Source of the DNA: a virus
IMG/VR virus record: IMGVR_UViG_3300047476_002078
Coordinates: 1-42,801 of that record
Strand: one strand, 5' to 3'
DNA: 42,801 bases
The notes below the pieces were generated by a model that saw only the letters and a program-made list of their open reading frames with translations, did not search any database and was not told the origin of the DNA. Below, piece by piece: positions 39,197-42,801 of this stretch (the stretch's first letter is position 1; each line of letters opens with the position of its first letter). Both the position numbers and the translations under genes were made by a program.

Positions 39197-41187
39197 TGTC
39201 TATTAAAATAGCAAAAATTTTAGCAAAAATAGCTTTAACTTATGAAGAGTATAAAAATCTTCATCCTAAAACTAAAAAAACTCCAGATGATCCACTGTTT
39301 TCAAAAGAAAAAGAAAAAAAGAAAATAAAAAAAGATGTTCCTAATAATACAAAAAATAAAAAGGAAGAATCTAAACAAATTAAAAAGACTACCAAAGAAA
39401 TGTCTGACGACGAAATCGTAGAAAAATATAAGCCTACTTTTTCTGGGGGCGAGTTTCAGAGAAAAATGAATTTTGATGAACTTGGAAAGTATGCGGAAAA
39501 AATGTCTTCAGATGATTTAGCTTACCATCTTGTAAATAGCCCGATACCAGAGGATGAAGGGCATCCGTTTTTTCAATCGGCTAATTATAAGATTGGGAGA
39601 TTTAACGGATTTATGTTACAGCTTTTCAATCCCAACGTGAGCAAAGATGAAAGAACTTCGCTCGCCAGTTACATATTAGATAAAGCTGGAGTTTCTTTTG
39701 TTGGGGGAAGAACTTTAAATCAATTTATAACAGCCTTAGCGAAAAAAGGGTTAATTGATAAAAGTCTTTCTGAAGAATCAGAGTATGATAAATTAAGAAC
39801 TGATCTTTATTATGGAAATATATCTGACTCAGAAGAAATAAGAAAATACGCTAAAGAAAGAGATGGGAAAAGTATGAAGTGGGCGTATCAATTAAAAACT
39901 AATCCGTTCACTCCTTCGGATGTTCTAGTCAAAATTTATCAAGAACATGGTTCAGACTCTTCCTATAAAGAAGTTTTAAGACATAAAAATTTTCCAATAG
40001 AAACACTATTAAAAATAAGACCCCCTACATCTTCTGATAATTATTCTTTTTATTTAGATAGAGAAGATGTACCAAGTCAAATTCAACAACAAATAATTGA
40101 AACTTACATCATGAAGGGTAATGGTTTTTCAATACCTAAAAACTTTAATTTTTCAGAAAAACAACTTTCTGAATTATGGAGAAAAAACCTAGCTTCTCAC
40201 AAAAAATCAAACAAAGAAAAAGCTCAAAAAAGCCAAGACGGATTTATTTACCCTACTGATACAGAGTACGGTCTTTCAAAATGGGCAGAGCATCCAAACT
40301 GTCCCAAAGAGATACTTACAGAAATATTAAATTGGGAAAATAAGCAAGATAGAGAAGGTGGAGTACATTTCTCAATATCAAAAGCAAAAGTTTCTGCTTA
40401 TCAAAACTTAGTTAAAAGAAATATTTTAAAAAAAGAAGATATTGTTAATAAAGTAAAAGAGACTTTAAATTTACACGGTGATGAAGAAATTCTTCAAAAA
40501 TTTGGAGAAAGAGCTTACTGTTCTGAAAATCAAAAAAATGTTGTAAAAAGAACTATTACTAAAGTTTCTCCTGAAGAAAAATTAAAAATACAAGAAGAGA
40601 TGAATAAGACCGCAGTTCACGACGATTTTGATTATGATGTTTTAGAAGTATATGAGATAGATAAAGAGCCTCACAAAGACTTTGAAAATACCGAAAAAAG
40701 AATCAATAATGTTTTTAAAAATGTGTATCATGGTACATCATTTTCAAATGCAGGAGGTATTTTGGCTGACGGTATCAATACTGATTCAAAAGCTAGAACA
40801 GGTCAAATGTTTGGGCAGGGTTTTTATTTAGCTTCAGCCTCTTCAAAAGCAGTTCAATATGCGTCTGATAACTTCTCCAAGAATGAAGGGGAGGGCGTAG
40901 TTTTTCTTTTGGACGCAAGTATGGGAAAAACGACTGAGATGAAATACGGAAGACCTGCTAACGATGATATATCTCGTGTTGAATGGAAAGATGAAATCAA
41001 AAAAAAGAAAGAAGAGTACGAGAAAAATACAGGCAAGACCACTAACACTTATTGGCATTTAGAGCACGATTCAGTTATAGCTAAAGCAGGCATGTCTTTA
41101 GATCACGATGAATATGTGGTTAAGGATTCTTCTCAACTGAGAATAAAAAGAATAGTTCACGTTAAAAAGAAACCAAAAGCAGGCTAA
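39196..41187 (+). CDS. PARP-like ADP-ribosyltransferase with N-terminal sorting peptide
   Basis: 663 residues. 1-16: basic amphipathic peptide MSIKIAKILAKIALTY. About 20-70: Lys-rich linker. About 85-470: helical-repeat region with HxNxPxExL-like units (RHKNFPIETLLKI, WAEHPNCPKEILTEI), like variant leucine-rich repeats. About 505-663: ADP-ribosyltransferase of the PARP (H-Y-E) type, with His512 (NVYHGTSFSNAGGI), Tyr544 (GQGFYLASASSKAVQYA) and Glu639 (LDHDEYVVKDSSQLRIKRIV). Expected: transfer of ADP-ribose from NAD+ to a host target. T4 ships its ADP-ribosyltransferase Alt in the head; the shared N-terminal peptide with the RelA/SpoT protein suggests similar packaging. Ends in a terminator. 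Confidence 0.85.
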   Translation: MSIKIAKILAKIALTYEEYKNLHPKTKKTPDDPLFSKEKEKKKIKKDVPNNTKNKKEESKQIKKTTKEMSDDEIVEKYKPTFSGGEFQRKMNFDELGKYAEKMSSDDLAYHLVNSPIPEDEGHPFFQSANYKIGRFNGFMLQLFNPNVSKDERTSLASYILDKAGVSFVGGRTLNQFITALAKKGLIDKSLSEESEYDKLRTDLYYGNISDSEEIRKYAKERDGKSMKWAYQLKTNPFTPSDVLVKIYQEHGSDSSYKEVLRHKNFPIETLLKIRPPTSSDNYSFYLDREDVPSQIQQQIIETYIMKGNGFSIPKNFNFSEKQLSELWRKNLASHKKSNKEKAQKSQDGFIYPTDTEYGLSKWAEHPNCPKEILTEILNWENKQDREGGVHFSISKAKVSAYQNLVKRNILKKEDIVNKVKETLNLHGDEEILQKFGERAYCSENQKNVVKRTITKVSPEEKLKIQEEMNKTAVHDDFDYDVLEVYEIDKEPHKDFENTEKRINNVFKNVYHGTSFSNAGGILADGINTDSKARTGQMFGQGFYLASASSKAVQYASDNFSKNEGEGVVFLLDASMGKTTEMKYGRPANDDISRVEWKDEIKKKKEEYEKNTGKTTNTYWHLEHDSVIAKAGMSLDHDEYVVKDSSQLRIKRIVHVKKKPKAG

Positions 41188-41197
41188 AGCCTGCTTT
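41176..41197. terminator. Terminator hairpin overlapping the stop codon
   Basis: AAAGCAGGCT (41176-41185) pairs perfectly with AGCCTGCTTT (41188-41197), with loop AA. The TAA stop lies in the stem and loop. It separates the convergent ADP-ribosyltransferase and 41196-41462 genes; an A tract on one side and TTTATT on the other allow bidirectional use. Confidence 0.8.
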
Positions 41198-41462
41198 ATT
41201 GAAGAGGTGGATTAAATTCTTTTTCTTTTTCGTTAATGGCTTTGTTAGCTAAAGCTTCATTGTAGAATTCTTTAGTTTGAGCCGTACTTACAAACTTTTT
41301 TTCAGGCTTATAAACAAAAGCAAATCTGTGGTTGAGTTTGACCCTTATTGTTTGACCTTCGAGAGAGTTCTTTTCATGGATTTCCATAGCCATGAGTATT
41401 TCTCTCATTTTATCAGGAGTTACTTCAAATTCATAAAGCGTTTCAATATTATTAAATCCCAT
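41196..41462 (-). CDS. Hypothetical 88-residue protein
   Basis: Alpha/beta with IETLYEFEVTPDKMREILMAM and IRVKLNHRFAFVYKP strands; charged helical C terminus. Strong GGGAGG ribosome site. Converges on the ADP-ribosyltransferase across a shared terminator. No family is recognised. An immunity role for the toxin cannot be excluded but nothing supports it. Confidence 0.5.
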   Translation of the reverse strand: MGFNNIETLYEFEVTPDKMREILMAMEIHEKNSLEGQTIRVKLNHRFAFVYKPEKKFVSTAQTKEFYNEALANKAINEKEKEFNPPLQ

Positions 41463-41512
41463 CTTTTCCTCCCTAAATTGAACCGTATTTTAATAATCAT
41501 CAAACTTATTTA

Positions 41513-42466
41513 ATGCTTAATCAAGTTAAAAATGATAGATTTTACCGTAAATATATTTTGCGTGTGGTTATGAATTGGATTCGAGGACAAAAATTTCAAA
41601 ATAAGATAATTCATTTGGCGATAAATTCATATCGTTTAGGGGATAATATTGCTAGTTTCCCAACCCTTAGATATTTAGTAAGTAATGGAAAAAATTATGG
41701 AATAAATTATAAAGTTCATGTAATAAATCAACATTTAAACGACTTATATCGTTTAGCCTTGCCTGAATTAGTATTTGATAATTTTACAGGCAGCAATTTT
41801 CCACATTTAACTCATTTTGCCTTTAGTAATGTACCTACATTTGCCTCGAATTTAGTCGATTACATATCCTTTAATTTGGCTCAAACTAGCCTTTCAAAAG
41901 AAAATAAAAAGTATCCTTTGCTAAACCCTCCAGCGTTTAATTTTGATTTTGATGTGTCGAAATCAATAATTATTTCAGTAGGTCACACTTGGGAAAACAA
42001 AAAATTTACAACTAAATTTATTGAAGATATTTCCGATTGGGTGAATTCAAAAGGGTATTTGCCAGTTCTAGTAGGTACTACTAATAAAAATTTTGACATA
42101 ATGCAATACGCATCATCCTGTGAAAAATCTATCAATTTAGTAGATAAGACAAACTTGATAGAATTGTTATATTTAATTTCTAACTCTAAAGCTGTGATAA
42201 CTCAGGATAACGGAATACTTCACCTTTCAGCACTAACAAAAACCCCAATAGTAGTCGGATTTACAGCAACGATGCCTGAACATGCCCTCCCAATTAGAGA
42301 GGACATATTTCCAATTGAAACAGGTGTAGATTGTAAATTTTGTGCGGTAAAAGGCATCCATACTTTTAAAAGTTTTAACATTTGCCCTTATGGAGATTAT
42401 CTATGTATAGAGGATTTAAAAGCAGAAAAATTTATTAAAGTTTTAAGTGAAAAAGTTTTTAAATGA
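41513..42466 (+). CDS. GT9-family glycosyltransferase (heptosyltransferase-like)
   Basis: 317 residues from ATG 41513; ATG 41570 (298 residues) is equally possible, as neither has a ribosome site and the family usually begins nearer its GD motif. Motifs: LGDNIASFPTLRYL (N-terminal GT-B acceptor side), IIISVGHTWENKKF, PVLVGTTNKN, and donor site ITQDNGILHLSALTKTPIVVGF. Four cysteines lie near the C terminus (DCKFC, CPYGDYLC). Probably adds a heptose-like or other sugar to a surface glycan. If the start is 41570, a TTTACCGTAAA palindrome (41541-41551) and TATATT (41552-41557) would form its control region. Ends in a terminator. Confidence 0.82.
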   Translation: MLNQVKNDRFYRKYILRVVMNWIRGQKFQNKIIHLAINSYRLGDNIASFPTLRYLVSNGKNYGINYKVHVINQHLNDLYRLALPELVFDNFTGSNFPHLTHFAFSNVPTFASNLVDYISFNLAQTSLSKENKKYPLLNPPAFNFDFDVSKSIIISVGHTWENKKFTTKFIEDISDWVNSKGYLPVLVGTTNKNFDIMQYASSCEKSINLVDKTNLIELLYLISNSKAVITQDNGILHLSALTKTPIVVGFTATMPEHALPIREDIFPIETGVDCKFCAVKGIHTFKSFNICPYGDYLCIEDLKAEKFIKVLSEKVFK

Positions 42467-42491
42467 GAGGCATGACTGCCTCTCATTTTTT
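42461..42491. terminator. Bidirectional terminator between GT9 and thioredoxin genes
   Basis: AAATGAGAGGCA (42461-42472) pairs with TGCCTCTCATTT (42477-42488) around a TGAC loop, followed by TTT. The GT9 stop codon lies within the left stem. It fits termination for the convergent pair. Confidence 0.9.
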
Positions 42492-42499
42492 GGTGATTA

Positions 42500-42801
42500 T
42501 TACATTATCTTTTTTAATTCTTCTTCATAAGTGTTTTTAGGATGAACCCCAACCAATTGCTTTTCAACTTTTCCATCTTTTAAAATAACCACGGTTGGGA
42601 TACCTCTAACTCCAAACTGAGCAGCGATATTGCTATTTTCATCAACATTCACTTTAGTAATTGAAGCTTTACCTTGAAATTCTGAAGCAAGTTCATCAAT
42701 CACAGGGGATAGTGCTTTACAAGGACCGCACCATTCAGCAAAAAAATCCACAAGAACTACTCCACTTTCTGTAGCTTGGTTAAAATTTAATTCATTGAGG
42801 T
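42500..42801 (-). CDS. trxA: Thioredoxin, N terminus beyond window
   Basis: The frame runs off the right edge: before the internal GTG at 42751 it continues upstream with L-N-E-L-N-F-N-Q-A-T-E-S-G-V-V-L, the usual first strand of thioredoxin. Active site WCGPC is intact, followed by LSPVIDELASEFQGK, KVNVDENSNIAAQFGVRGIPTVV (cis-Pro in GIPT) and the C-terminal KDGKVEKQLVGV. Known role: dithiol reductant; in phages it can supply ribonucleotide reductase or act as a polymerase processivity factor. A strong terminator separates it from GT9. Confidence 0.93.
   Translation of the reverse strand, partial: LNELNFNQATESGVVLVDFFAEWCGPCKALSPVIDELASEFQGKASITKVNVDENSNIAAQFGVRGIPTVVILKDGKVEKQLVGVHPKNTYEEELKKIM

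Noticed and set aside
42749-42751. GTG as the thioredoxin start
   Set aside because: The frame continues to the window edge with residues of the first thioredoxin strand; GTG is an internal Val codon.

Overview
The window reads as part of the genome of a large, low-G+C (about one third G+C by eye) tailed double-stranded DNA phage. The tail tube, tail fibre, baseplate-type proteins and CHAP endolysin point to a myovirus-like virion. The many accessory metabolic genes, tight packing (no gene-free stretch over 300 bases) and frequent strand switches suggest a jumbo-type genome. No host can be named from the sequence. No tRNA, rRNA, CRISPR array, integrase or insertion sequence was seen.

Layout. 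1-4.6 kb: end of a collagen-like fibre gene, a tail/fibre structural protein, the probable tail tube protein, two probable tail-assembly proteins and a small zinc-ribbon protein. 4.6-8.9 kb (minus): a 1246-residue structural protein and a 196-residue protein made of three repeats. 8.9-10.8 kb: small genes, a cysteine-peptidase-like protein and a CHAP endolysin. 10.8-12 kb: a RelA/SpoT-type protein. 12-18.6 kb: sugar and nucleotide genes, including an acetyltransferase, a three-domain fusion (glycosyltransferase, riboflavin-synthase-like lumazine-binding barrel, DegT aminotransferase), an A-type Fe-S carrier, thymidylate kinase, two glycosyltransferases and RmlC. 18.6-24 kb: an SNF2 helicase with a zinc motif and HARP-like region, a holin-sized hydrophobic protein, a coiled-coil protein, a PD-(D/E)XK-like nuclease and a small basic protein. 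24-26.6 kb: an 830-residue protein starting with a seven-bladed FG-GAP-like propeller. 26.6-29.2 kb: ThyA and small genes. 29.2-33.7 kb: a run of glycosyltransferases. 33.7-39.2 kb: a phosphoesterase, an HNH nuclease, four paralogous 2-oxoglutarate/Fe(II) dioxygenases and a P-loop/methyltransferase fusion. 39.2-41.2 kb: a PARP-like ADP-ribosyltransferase. 41.2 kb to the end: a GT9 glycosyltransferase and thioredoxin.

How it may work together. Eight glycosyltransferase genes, RmlC, a DegT/NeuD-like pair and four dioxygenases lie within 30 kb of a collagen-like fibre whose Y positions are rich in threonine. This suggests a phage-encoded programme for decorating a surface, either the virion or the infected cell (inference). 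The RelA/SpoT protein and the ADP-ribosyltransferase carry similar short amphipathic N-terminal peptides followed by low-complexity linkers. They look like two toxins sharing one sorting signal, possibly proteins packaged in the head and injected, as T4 Alt is (inference). ThyA, Tmk, thioredoxin and the Fe-S carrier would support nucleotide supply and redox/iron chemistry.

Regulation visible in the sequence. Several genes begin 5-9 bases after a TATAAT-like box without a usable Shine-Dalgarno sequence, suggesting leaderless mRNAs from -10-only promoters. An 11-bp palindrome, TTTACCGTAAA, occurs twice just upstream of the nuclease gene and once upstream of the small basic protein gene. Four or five clear terminator hairpins mark operon ends.
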